From Zoogloea sp041911615 (GTDB taxonomy: Bacteria; Pseudomonadota; Gammaproteobacteria; Burkholderiales; Rhodocyclaceae): 43,474 nt of DNA. Shown one piece after another: positions 15,608 to 24,965 of the stretch (position 1 is its first letter; each line of letters starts with the position of its first letter). The stretch lies in assembly GCF_041911615.1 (NCBI RefSeq), contig NZ_JAYROR010000024.1:1-43474 (forward strand), written 5' to 3'. A model generated the notes under the pieces. It ran no database searches, was not told the origin of the DNA, and saw only the letters and a list, made by a program, of their open reading frames with translations. The position numbers and the translations under genes are program-made.

Positions 15608-18163
15608 ATGGCCGCTGATGTGACACTCGCCCCCTCGCCGGAAAACCGCCGCGCCTTGTGGCGCGCCCTGCTGTGGCCGGGCATCCTGGCCATGCTGTAC
15701 GTCCTCGTCGGCGTCATCGCCCGGGTGGACATCGGCCTGTCCCGCTACCTGCCGCTGCACTCGGCGATGGAGACCGGCGCCATCGTCGTCGCCATGCTGG
15801 TTTTCGGCATCGCCTGGAACGCCTACTCCGACGCCCGCCCCGGCAACGTGGTGCTGCTCGGCGTGGTGCTGCTGGGCACCGCCATGCTCGATTTCGGCCA
15901 CATGCTGGGCTACCGCGGGATGCCCGACTTCATCACCCCCGCCAGCCCCCAGAAAGCCATCTCGTTCTGGCTCGCGGCGCGCCTGCTGGTGGCCGTGGGT
16001 CTGCTCGCGGCGGCGCTGCGCCCGTGGCAGCCGATGCTGCGTCCGCGCGCCCGCTACGGGCTGGTCAGCCTCGTGCTCGCCTACGTCGCCGCCTGCTACG
16101 GGCTCGAACTGCTGATGCCCGCGCAGTTGCCGGCCTTCTTCATCCCCGGCTCGGGCCTGACCGAACTCAAGATCGCCACCGAATACAGCCTCGCCGCGAT
16201 CTACGGCCTCGCCGCCCTGGGCTTCGCCCGCCAGACCTGGCGCGGCGCCCGCTTCAACGCCGCCGACCTGGTTTCCGCCGCGCTGATCGCAATGCTCTCC
16301 GAGCTGTGCTTCACCCGCTACGCCTCGGTCAGCGACATCTACAACTTCGTCGGCCACCTCTACAAGATCATCTCCTACGGCTACATCTACCGCGCCGTGT
16401 TCGTGGACAGCGTGCGCCAGCCCTTCAATGCGCTGCAGCACTCGCTGGCCAAGGAAAAGCGCTGGGCCGCCGAGCAGCACTCCCTCGTGCGCACCCTCGA
16501 CATGCTCGAGGAAGCCGTCGTCGAGCTCCAGCCCGACGGCCGCATCCTCAACGCCAACAGCGGCTGGTGGCTGCTCGCCGCCACCGCGCCGGGGAATTAT
16601 CCGCTGGCCGACTCGGTTCACCCCGAAGACCAGGACGCCTTCCAGCGTTGCCTCGACAACCTCCGGAACGGCCACAAGGACGAGTTTCACGGCCGCTTCC
16701 GCTTCATCGCCGGCGCCACCCACGAGCGCTGGATGGAATGCCGCTTCGTCGCCGAGCAGGACGAACGGCGACGGGTCGTCGGCATGCGCGGCGTACTGCG
16801 CGACATCACCAAGACCTACCTGCAGGAACGCCACATCGCCCACATGGCCCTGCACGACGCCCTCACCGGCCTGCCCAACCGGGTGCTCCTCGAGGATCGC
16901 ATCTGCAAGGCGATCCAGCTCGCCCGCCGCACCCAGGACCGCGTCGCGGTGTGCTTCATCGACCTCGACCACTTCAAGAACATCAACGACGCCTACGGTC
17001 ACAAGGCCGGCGACAGCCTGCTGCTGAGCATGGCCAAGGCCCTCGAAGCCTGCCTGCGCGACGGCGACACCGTGGCCCGCTGGGGCGGCGACGAATTCGT
17101 CGCGCTGCTGCCGGGCCTGGCCAGCCTGGAGGACACCCGGCAGGTCGCCCGCAAACTGCAGAAGGTCATGCAGCAGCGCTACGACCTGGGCGGCCAGCCG
17201 ATCAACGCCACCTTCAGCATGGGCATCGCCCTGTTCCCGGACGACGGCGACAGCGTGGACACCCTCCTCGCCCACGCCGACCGGGCCATGTTCTACGCCA
17301 AGTCCCAGGGGCGGAACAACTTTCAGCTGTTCAACGAGATGTCCGCCAAGGGCCTCGGCAAGAAAGAGCTCTACATCCAGTCGCGCCTCGCCCAGGCGAT
17401 CCGCGACGGCGTCATCGACGCCTGGTTTCAGCCCCAGGTGCGCACCCTCGCCGACCCGGACGGCCGGCACCGGCTGGTCGGCATCGAAGCCCTGGCCCGC
17501 TGGCACGACCCCGACCTGGGCTGGATCTCGCCCGCCACCTTCATCCCGATGGCCGAAAGCCAGGGCCTGATCGCCGACCTCGGCCAGCTCGTGCGCTCGC
17601 GGGCGCTGGACCGCTTCCAGGACTGGCGAGCGCGCCGGCCCGACCTGCACCTGTCGCTCAACGTTTCCAAGCGCCAGCTCTTCGCCGCCGATTTCGTCTC
17701 CACCCTGATCGAGGACGTGGCGCGCCACGGCATTCCACCCGCTGCAGTGATCCTCGAAGTCACCGAATCGGTCGCGCTGATGGAAGTCGAATTCGCCGAG
17801 GAGCGCCTGCGCCAGCTCGTCGCCGCCGGCTTCACCCTCTCCATCGACGACTTCGGCACCGGCTACGCCTCGCTCTCCCAGCTCCACGAACTGCCGGTGA
17901 GCGAGCTGAAGATCGACATCTCCTTCGTCCAGCGCGCCCACACCGCCGATGGCCAGCGCATCCTGCAGGCGATCGTCCAGCTCGCCCGCGCCCTCGGCCT
18001 GCGCACCGTCGCCGAAGGCGTCGAGAACGCCGCCACCGCCGATCTGCTGCGCGACCTCGAAGTGGACGTCCTGCAGGGCTACCACTTCGGCCGCCCGCTG
18101 CCCGCCCATGAGTTCGATGCGCTGCCGCTGTTTGCCGCGCCCCCCCTCGCCACCGTGCACTGA
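15608..18163 (+). CDS. MASE3-PAS-GGDEF-EAL membrane c-di-GMP protein
   Basis: An 851-residue protein. Residues about 15-245 are seven or eight membrane helices with the pattern of the MASE3 sensor (MLDFGHMLGYRGMPDF, then ISFWLAARLL). A PAS domain at about 300-415 (VELQPDGRILNANSGWW) leads into the GGDEF domain, with intact G493-G-D-E-F497. An inhibitory RxxD site (RDGD) lies exactly five residues before it. The EAL domain has E627-A-L, plus LNVSKRQL, DDFGTGYASL, AEGVEN and QGYHFGRPLP. KIDISFV replaces the usual KIDRSFV. Both active sites look intact, so it may make and break c-di-GMP. The metalloprotease gene follows after 14 bases. The ribosome site is weak; an upstream GTG in frame is an alternative start. 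Confidence 0.9.
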   Translation: MAADVTLAPSPENRRALWRALLWPGILAMLYVLVGVIARVDIGLSRYLPLHSAMETGAIVVAMLVFGIAWNAYSDARPGNVVLLGVVLLGTAMLDFGHMLGYRGMPDFITPASPQKAISFWLAARLLVAVGLLAAALRPWQPMLRPRARYGLVSLVLAYVAACYGLELLMPAQLPAFFIPGSGLTELKIATEYSLAAIYGLAALGFARQTWRGARFNAADLVSAALIAMLSELCFTRYASVSDIYNFVGHLYKIISYGYIYRAVFVDSVRQPFNALQHSLAKEKRWAAEQHSLVRTLDMLEEAVVELQPDGRILNANSGWWLLAATAPGNYPLADSVHPEDQDAFQRCLDNLRNGHKDEFHGRFRFIAGATHERWMECRFVAEQDERRRVVGMRGVLRDITKTYLQERHIAHMALHDALTGLPNRVLLEDRICKAIQLARRTQDRVAVCFIDLDHFKNINDAYGHKAGDSLLLSMAKALEACLRDGDTVARWGGDEFVALLPGLASLEDTRQVARKLQKVMQQRYDLGGQPINATFSMGIALFPDDGDSVDTLLAHADRAMFYAKSQGRNNFQLFNEMSAKGLGKKELYIQSRLAQAIRDGVIDAWFQPQVRTLADPDGRHRLVGIEALARWHDPDLGWISPATFIPMAESQGLIADLGQLVRSRALDRFQDWRARRPDLHLSLNVSKRQLFAADFVSTLIEDVARHGIPPAAVILEVTESVALMEVEFAEERLRQLVAAGFTLSIDDFGTGYASLSQLHELPVSELKIDISFVQRAHTADGQRILQAIVQLARALGLRTVAEGVENAATADLLRDLEVDVLQGYHFGRPLPAHEFDALPLFAAPPLATVH

Positions 18164-18177
18164 GCGCCCCGCCCGCC

Positions 18178-18954
18178 ATGTTCCGCACCCTGCGCATCGG
18201 CGTCCTGCTGCTGATCCTCGCCACCGTCGCCGTCGGCGCCTGGCAGGGCAGCGCCCGCGCCACCGCCTGGAAGCACTCGGTGCATGTCACCCTCTATCCG
18301 ATCGCCGCCGACGACTCACCGGTCAGCCGGCAGATCGTCGGGCGCCTGCAACCCGACGACTTCGCCCCGGTCGGCGACTGGCTGCAGGACGAGGTGCGCC
18401 GCTACGGTCGCAACCTGCTGCGGCCGGTGGCGCTCAACCTCGCCCCGCCGGTCGAATCGCTGCCACCGCCCTTTCCCGCCGGCGGCAGCCCGCTCTCCGT
18501 CGCCCTGTGGAGTCTGCAACTGCGCTACTGGGCCTGGCGCCACGACGCCGCCCCCGGCCCCCGCCCGGACATCCGCCTGTTCCTGCTCTACCACGACCCG
18601 GCCACGACGCCGGCCCTCGACCACTCCCTCGGCCTCGAAAAGGGCCTGATCGGCGTCGTCAAGGTCTTCGCCAGCCGCGACGAGCGTCAGCGCAACGCAG
18701 TCGTCATCGCCCACGAACTGCTCCACACCCTCGGTGCCAGCGACAAGTACGACCCGCACACCCAGCAGCCGCGCTTTCCCGAGGGCTACGCCGAGCCCGA
18801 GCGCCAGCCGCGCCACCCCCAGCACCTCGCCGAGATCATGGCTGGACGCATCCCCCGCAGCGACCACAGCGCCGACATCCCCGACCGCCTCGCCGACACG
18901 CGCATCGGCCCCGCCACCGCCGCCGAGATCGGACTCGCCCCGGCCCCGCGCTGA
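18178..18954 (+). CDS. Metzincin-like metalloprotease, uncharacterised
   Basis: A 258-residue protein I do not recognise as a named family. Residues 5-25 (LRIGVLLLILATVAVGAWQG) form a signal peptide or anchor, so the rest should be periplasmic or outside. At residues 179-189 it has HELLHTLGASD, which fits the zinc motif HExxHxxGxxD: H179 and H183 as ligands, E180 catalytic, D189 in place of the usual third histidine, as in snapalysin. Met221 in EIMAGRIP, 32 residues later, is well placed for a metzincin Met-turn. It follows the c-di-GMP enzyme gene by 14 bases and is probably co-transcribed. Substrate unknown. Confidence 0.7.
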   Translation: MFRTLRIGVLLLILATVAVGAWQGSARATAWKHSVHVTLYPIAADDSPVSRQIVGRLQPDDFAPVGDWLQDEVRRYGRNLLRPVALNLAPPVESLPPPFPAGGSPLSVALWSLQLRYWAWRHDAAPGPRPDIRLFLLYHDPATTPALDHSLGLEKGLIGVVKVFASRDERQRNAVVIAHELLHTLGASDKYDPHTQQPRFPEGYAEPERQPRHPQHLAEIMAGRIPRSDHSADIPDRLADTRIGPATAAEIGLAPAPR

Positions 18955-19028
18955 CGCCCGCGGGCGAAAGCCACCCAAGGTGCGCTATGCTGGACGACGA
19001 CATCGCTAGAAAAACCAGGCAGGAGACC

Positions 19029-20444
<1,416 letters not shown>

Positions 20445-20457
20445 GCCGCCCGCCACC

Positions 20458-20497
20458 TGTCCGGCCAACCGGACACCCTTGCCTGCGGCCCCGGACA
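20458..20497. promoter_or_regulatory. Putative activator-binding site (UAS)
   Basis: A perfect inverted repeat TGTCCGG-CCAA-CCGGACA (20458-20475) is followed by a further half-site CCGGACA at 20491-20497. The offset is exactly 22 bases, two helical turns. It lies about 55-95 bases upstream of a sigma-54 promoter and just after the activator gene, as expected for its enhancer. Confidence 0.65.
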
Positions 20498-20549
20498 CGA
20501 CGCAGCGCAGCAAAAATACAAAAACCTTATGAATCAATAAGAAATTTTC

Positions 20550-20565
20550 TGGCATGGTTTCTGCG
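20550..20565 (+). promoter_or_regulatory. Sigma-54 promoter for permease-CoA transferase operon
   Basis: TGGCATG-GTTT-CTGCG has GG and GC at the required 12-base offset and matches TGGCACG-N4-TTGCW at most positions. The AT-rich stretch just upstream (about 20512-20550, with AATCAA) stands out in this GC-rich DNA and could bind IHF. Confidence 0.8.
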
Positions 20566-20605
20566 ATACGCCCTGCGCAGACCAACAATGGAGGAGATTC
20601 CAACC

Positions 20606-22006
20606 ATGTCATTCCTGATCGTGCTCGCCTCGCTGTGCTTCCTGATGTACATCGCGTACCGGGGCTACAGCGTCATCCTGTTCGCGCCCGTCGCCGCCCT
20701 CGGCGCGGTGCTGTTCACCGACCCCACCCTCGTCGCCCCGATGTTCACCGGCCTCTTCATGGACAAGATGGTCGGCTTCGTCAAAAACTACTTCCCGGTC
20801 TTCCTGCTCGGCGCCATCTTCGGCAAGGTCATCGAGCTGTCGGGCTTCTCCAAGGCCATCGTCTCCTCGGTCATCAAGCTGGTCGGCGCCGAGCGGGCGA
20901 TGCTCTCCATCGTGCTGGTGTGCGCGCTACTCACCTACGGCGGCGTGTCGCTGTTCGTGGTGGTGTTCGCGGTGTACCCCTTCGCGGCCGAGATGTTCCG
21001 CCAGGGCGGCATCCCGAAGCGCCTGATCCCCGGCACCATCGCACTGGGTGCGTTCTCGTTCACGATGGATTCCCTGCCCGGCACGCCGCAGATCCAGAAC
21101 GTCATCCCGACCACCTTCTTCAAGACCAACATCTACGCCGCCCCGGTGCTGGGCGTGATCGGCTCGATCTTCATCTTCGTGCTCGGCATGGCCTATCTCG
21201 AATGGCGCCGTCGCTCCGCCGCTGCCGCCGGTGAAGGCTACGGCACCAACCTGGTGAACGAACCCGAGCCCTTCGACGACAAGGAAAAGCTCGCCAACCC
21301 GATCCTCGCCATTCTCCCGCTGGTGCTGGTGGGCATCACCAACAAGCTCTTCACCGACCTCATCCCGACGATCTACGGCAAGAGCCACAGCTTCGTCCCG
21401 GCGGTGATCGGCAAGGCTGCGCCGGTGGTGCAGGACGTCTCCAAGATCGCCGCGATCTGGGCGGTGGAAGGGGCGCTGCTGGTGGGCATCCTCACCGTGC
21501 TGGTGTTTGCCTGGAAGACCGTCGCCGCGCGCTTTGCCGAAGGCACCAAGGCGGCTGTCGCCGGCGCCCTGCTGGCCTCGATGAACACCGCTTCCGAATA
21601 CGGCTTCGGCGCCGTGATCGCCGCGCTGCCGGGCTTCCTGGTGGTGGCCGACGCCCTCAAGGTGATCCCTAACCCGCTGATCAACGAAGCCATCACCGTC
21701 ACCACCCTGGCCGGCATCACCGGTTCGGCCTCGGGCGGCATGGGCATCGCGCTGGCAGCCATGTCCGAGACCTTCATCAACGCCGCCAACGCCGCCGGCA
21801 TTCCGCTCGAAGTGCTGCACCGGGTGGCCTCGATGGCCTCCGGCGGCATGGACACCCTGCCCCACAACGGCGCCGTGATCACCCTGCTGGCCGTCACCGG
21901 CCTGACCCACAAGGTGGCCTACAAGGACATCTTCGCGATCACGATGATCAAGACCAGCGCGGTCTTCGCGATCATCGCCACCTACTACCTCACCGGCCTC
22001 GTCTGA
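20606..22006 (+). CDS. GntP-family carboxylate permease
   Basis: A 466-residue inner-membrane transporter with about 12 hydrophobic segments. It has the GntP-family features GVSLFVVVFAVYPFAAEMFRQ, the proline/glycine-rich TMDSLPGTPQIQNVIPTTFF, and ASGGMGIALAAMS with MASGGMDTLPHNGAVI in the second half. GntP members carry gluconate and related sugar acids. The subgroup next to CoA-transferase or hydroxybutyrate genes is thought to carry short-chain hydroxy or keto acids such as 3-hydroxybutyrate. The ATG at 20606 has an excellent ribosome site (GGAGGAG); an in-frame ATG 18 bases upstream overlaps that site and is less likely. The CoA-transferase gene follows after 32 bases. Confidence 0.87.
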   Translation: MSFLIVLASLCFLMYIAYRGYSVILFAPVAALGAVLFTDPTLVAPMFTGLFMDKMVGFVKNYFPVFLLGAIFGKVIELSGFSKAIVSSVIKLVGAERAMLSIVLVCALLTYGGVSLFVVVFAVYPFAAEMFRQGGIPKRLIPGTIALGAFSFTMDSLPGTPQIQNVIPTTFFKTNIYAAPVLGVIGSIFIFVLGMAYLEWRRRSAAAAGEGYGTNLVNEPEPFDDKEKLANPILAILPLVLVGITNKLFTDLIPTIYGKSHSFVPAVIGKAAPVVQDVSKIAAIWAVEGALLVGILTVLVFAWKTVAARFAEGTKAAVAGALLASMNTASEYGFGAVIAALPGFLVVADALKVIPNPLINEAITVTTLAGITGSASGGMGIALAAMSETFINAANAAGIPLEVLHRVASMASGGMDTLPHNGAVITLLAVTGLTHKVAYKDIFAITMIKTSAVFAIIATYYLTGLV

Positions 22007-22038
22007 GACGGCGCGGATCGACACCCAAGGAGCCCATC

Positions 22039-24030
22039 ATGAGCACCCTCGATACCGCCCTGCCCTCCGCCGAAACCGGCAAGATCGTCTCCGCCCGCGA
22101 GGCGGTGCGCCTGATCCGCGACGGCGACACGGTGGCCACCGGCGGCTTCGTCGGCATCGGCTTTCCCGAGAACATCGCCGTCGCCCTCGAAAATTACTTC
22201 CTCGAAACCGAGGGCGCCGACATGCGCGGCCTCGGCGCGCCGCGCAACCTCACCCTGGTCTACGCCGGCGGCCAGGGCGACGGCAAGGAGCGCGGCCTCA
22301 ACCACCTGGGCCACGACGGCCTGGTCGCCCGCGTCATCGGCGGCCACTGGGGCCTCGTGCCGCGCCTGCAGCAGCTGGCGGTGGCCAACCGCATCGAAGC
22401 CTACAACCTGCCCCAGGGCGTCATCAGCCACCTGTTCCGCGACATCGCCGCGGGCAAGCCGGGCACCCTCACCCGCGTGGGCCTGGGCACCTTCGTCGAT
22501 CCGCGCTTCGGCGGCGGCAAGCTCAACGCCCGCACCAGCGCCGACATCGTCCGGCTGATGGAGATCGACGGCGACGAGTTCCTGTTCTACAAGGCCTTCC
22601 CGATCAACGTCGGCATCATCCGCGGCACCACCGCCGACGCCGACGGCAACATCACGATGGAGAAAGAGGCGCTGACACTGGAGGCCCAGGCCATTGCGAT
22701 GGCCGCCCACAACTCCGGCGGCATCGTCATCGCCCAGGTCGAACGCATCGCCGAGCGCGGCACGCTCAACCCGCGGCAGGTCAAGATCCCGGGGGTGTTC
22801 GTCAATTGCGTGGTGGTGGCCGAGAAGCCCGAATACCACATGCAGACCTTCATCGAAACCTACAGCCCGGCCTTCGCCGGCGAACTGCGGGTGCCCATGT
22901 CGGCGGTGGCGCCGATGGCGATGAGCGAGCGCAAGATCATCGCCCGCCGCGCCGCGCTGGAGCTGCGTGCCAACGCGGTGGTGAACCTGGGCATCGGCAT
23001 GCCCGAGGGCATCGCCGCGGTGGCGGCCGAGGAGAAGGTCATCGACCTCATCACGATGACCGCCGAGCCCGGCGTGATCGGCGGCATTCCCGCCGGCGGG
23101 CTCAACTTCGGCGCGGCGATCAACACCCAGGCCATCATCGACCAGCCCAGCCAGTTCGACTTCTACGACGGCGGCGGCCTCGACATGGCCTTCCTCGGCC
23201 TGGCCCAGGCCGACCGCGAGGGCAACCTCAACGTGTCGCGCTTCGGGCCGCGGCTGGCGGGCGCCGGCGGCTTCATCAACATCAGCCAGAACGCCAAGAA
23301 GGTGGTGTTCGTCGGCACCTTCACCGCCGGCAACCTGGAGGTGGCGATCGACGCCGGCAAGCTCGCCATCGTCAGCGACGGCGCCTCGTCGAAGTTCGTC
23401 GAGCAGGTCGAACACCGCACCTTCAGCGGCCCTCAGGCCAACCGGCGCGGCACGCCGGTGCTCTACATCACCGAGCGCTGCGTGTTCCGCCTGGGGCCGG
23501 ACGGGCTCGAACTGACCGAGGTGGCGCCAGGCATCGACATCGAACGCGACATCCTCGCCAAGATGGCCTTCCGACCGCTGATCCCGACCGAGCCGGCGCT
23601 GATGGACCCGCGCATCTTCGCGCCGGGGCCGATGCACCTGCGTCCCGACCTGCTCGACATGCCGATGGACGCGCGCCTCGCCTACGACCCGGCGGGCCGG
23701 CTGTTCTTCGTGAATTTCGAGGGGCTGCACATCCGCCACCACACCGACATCGAGCGCATCCGTGCGGCGGTGGAGGCGCGGCTGGCGGGCGTCGGGCACA
23801 AGGTGGCGGCGATCATCAACTACGACCGCTTCAACATCGCGCCGGAACTGATCGATGCCTACGCCGCGATGGTGAAGGCGCTGGTCGAGCGCCACTACAC
23901 CCAGGTGACGCGCTACACCTCCAGCACCTTCCTGCGCCTGCAGCTGGGCGCCGCCTTCCAGCGCAGCGCGATGCCGGCCCAGCTCTACGCCAGCGCCGGC
24001 GAGGCCCAGGCCGGGCTCGGCCAGGGCTGA
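22039..24030 (+). CDS. Family I acetyl-CoA:acid CoA-transferase with C-terminal extension
   Basis: A 663-residue protein. Residues 1-520 are a fused alpha-beta family I CoA-transferase like YdiF or propionate CoA-transferase. A glycine-rich TVATGGFVGIGFPENIAVAL opens the alpha part. The beta part starts near RAALELRANAVVNLGIGMPEGIA, with the catalytic Glu343 in TAEPGVIGGIPAGG. These enzymes move CoA from acetyl-CoA or succinyl-CoA to short-chain acids through a glutamyl-CoA thioester. Residues about 522-663 form an extra domain not present in YdiF-type enzymes (about 520-530 residues), with FVNFEGLHIRHHTDIERIRAAV and VAAIINYDRFNI. With the permease it would take up and activate a short-chain acid. 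The ribosome site AAGGAG precedes the ATG. Confidence 0.88.
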   Translation: MSTLDTALPSAETGKIVSAREAVRLIRDGDTVATGGFVGIGFPENIAVALENYFLETEGADMRGLGAPRNLTLVYAGGQGDGKERGLNHLGHDGLVARVIGGHWGLVPRLQQLAVANRIEAYNLPQGVISHLFRDIAAGKPGTLTRVGLGTFVDPRFGGGKLNARTSADIVRLMEIDGDEFLFYKAFPINVGIIRGTTADADGNITMEKEALTLEAQAIAMAAHNSGGIVIAQVERIAERGTLNPRQVKIPGVFVNCVVVAEKPEYHMQTFIETYSPAFAGELRVPMSAVAPMAMSERKIIARRAALELRANAVVNLGIGMPEGIAAVAAEEKVIDLITMTAEPGVIGGIPAGGLNFGAAINTQAIIDQPSQFDFYDGGGLDMAFLGLAQADREGNLNVSRFGPRLAGAGGFINISQNAKKVVFVGTFTAGNLEVAIDAGKLAIVSDGASSKFVEQVEHRTFSGPQANRRGTPVLYITERCVFRLGPDGLELTEVAPGIDIERDILAKMAFRPLIPTEPALMDPRIFAPGPMHLRPDLLDMPMDARLAYDPAGRLFFVNFEGLHIRHHTDIERIRAAVEARLAGVGHKVAAIINYDRFNIAPELIDAYAAMVKALVERHYTQVTRYTSSTFLRLQLGAAFQRSAMPAQLYASAGEAQAGLGQG

Positions 24031-24042
24031 TCGATCCGGCCT

Positions 24043-24348
24043 CTACTTGATGACTTCGATGATCTCGACGCCCATCGCGTAGAGGCCGGCCTGCCCCAGC
24101 GCGTGGCAGCGGCGCACCCGCACCCGCGCGTGCAACGGCAGGAAGCTGCCGCCCGGCTCGGGTGGCAGCACCGCGATCTCGAACACCTCGTCCATGCGCG
24201 GGACGTGGGTGGAATGAATGGTCAGCCCGCCGACGCTCAGCTCGACGCAGGTGCCCACGACCGGGGCGGCGGCGTCTTCGAGTTTGATCCCCACCTTGCA
24301 GCCGAGGGGAATGCGGCGATCCCGGCGGCGTTCGGTCATGCGGTCCAT
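24043..24348 (-). CDS. PilZ-domain protein, short
   Basis: A 101-residue single-domain PilZ protein. The c-di-GMP-binding arginine motif is RRRDRRIPL near the N-terminus. The second motif, normally D/NxSxxG, reads ELSVGG, with Glu in the first position, which may weaken binding. ALYAMGVEII-like strands close the barrel (AGLYAMGVEIIEV). The start at 24348 is chosen for AAGG upstream; an ATG three codons later is possible. It lies downstream of the flg genes on the same strand, as many motility PilZ proteins do, so a c-di-GMP role in motility is plausible. Its end faces the CoA-transferase gene 12 bases away, with no clear terminator. Confidence 0.8.
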   Translation of the reverse strand: MDRMTERRRDRRIPLGCKVGIKLEDAAAPVVGTCVELSVGGLTIHSTHVPRMDEVFEIAVLPPEPGGSFLPLHARVRVRRCHALGQAGLYAMGVEIIEVIK

Positions 24349-24501
24349 GTGAGCCTTCGTCCAGCGTGCTTGAGATGCGCGCACCTTACGGAACTCCGAT
24401 CCCCCCCGCAAGGTTCAGAGACGCTTGCAGGCGGCGGAATCGGCACAGACCTCCGGATTGCAAAAACAATCGATACAGATGGACGGGACGCGCCCGGACG
24501 C
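24349..24501. other. Gap between lipoprotein and PilZ genes
   Basis: In these 153 bases no ORF with a ribosome site and no convincing promoter is seen. A short inverted repeat ATTG-CAAAAA-CAAT lies near 24457-24470. Confidence 0.3.
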
Positions 24502-24960
24502 TCAGGGTTCGGAGTTGGCGACGCCCTTCGGCGGCGTCAGGCGCACCAGCCTCAGCTCGCCGTACGCCACGCGCTGGGCGAACGGGCGGCTGCTGTCGAT
24601 GCCGGTCTGCCACGACACCACCTCGTAGGCGCCGAAACCCGCCTGACCGGCGAGCTGGGCGGCCCGGCGCGAGAACACCTGCCGCGCCTCGCCGTCGCCG
24701 CCGTTGTGGATCGCCTTGTGGCGCAGCGCCAGGATGTAGCGCTCGTCCGACTGGCGGGATTCCTCGATGGTCCAGTTGGGCGCCAGCGGATCGATGACCA
24801 CGTAGGCGGCCACCGCCGCGGCGATCATCGGCACCTTGAGGAAACCGGCGTCCTTGACCAGCAACGCGCCGGCCACCGGCAACGCGACCTCCTTCGGCTG
24901 CAGGTCGGCGCAGGCGGCAAGGCCGAGGGCGGCGAGGAAAGCGGCCAGGGCGCGGCGCAT
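24502..24960 (-). CDS. Putative lipoprotein at the end of the flgKL unit
   Basis: A 152-residue protein with a lipoprotein signal: MRRALAAFLAALGLAAC, lipobox LAAC at residues 14-17, followed by Ala-Asp. Asp at +2 usually favours inner-membrane retention, though here Asp is at +3, so the location is open. A short hydrophobic patch (VPMIAAAVAAYVVI, residues about 43-58) and a mixed C-terminal domain (ERYILALRHKAIHNGGDGEARQVF) follow. I do not recognise the family. It begins 5 bases after flgL on the same strand and is almost certainly co-transcribed, which suggests a flagellar or envelope role. Confidence 0.75.
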   Translation of the reverse strand: MRRALAAFLAALGLAACADLQPKEVALPVAGALLVKDAGFLKVPMIAAAVAAYVVIDPLAPNWTIEESRQSDERYILALRHKAIHNGGDGEARQVFSRRAAQLAGQAGFGAYEVVSWQTGIDSSRPFAQRVAYGELRLVRLTPPKGVANSEP

Positions 24961-24965
24961 GGCGA

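Noticed and set aside
22039..24030. Fusion or frameshift artefact as the cause of the long CoA-transferase
   Set aside because: The frame is continuous, codon use does not change, and the extension directly follows the beta part without a second start. It looks like a genuine domain.
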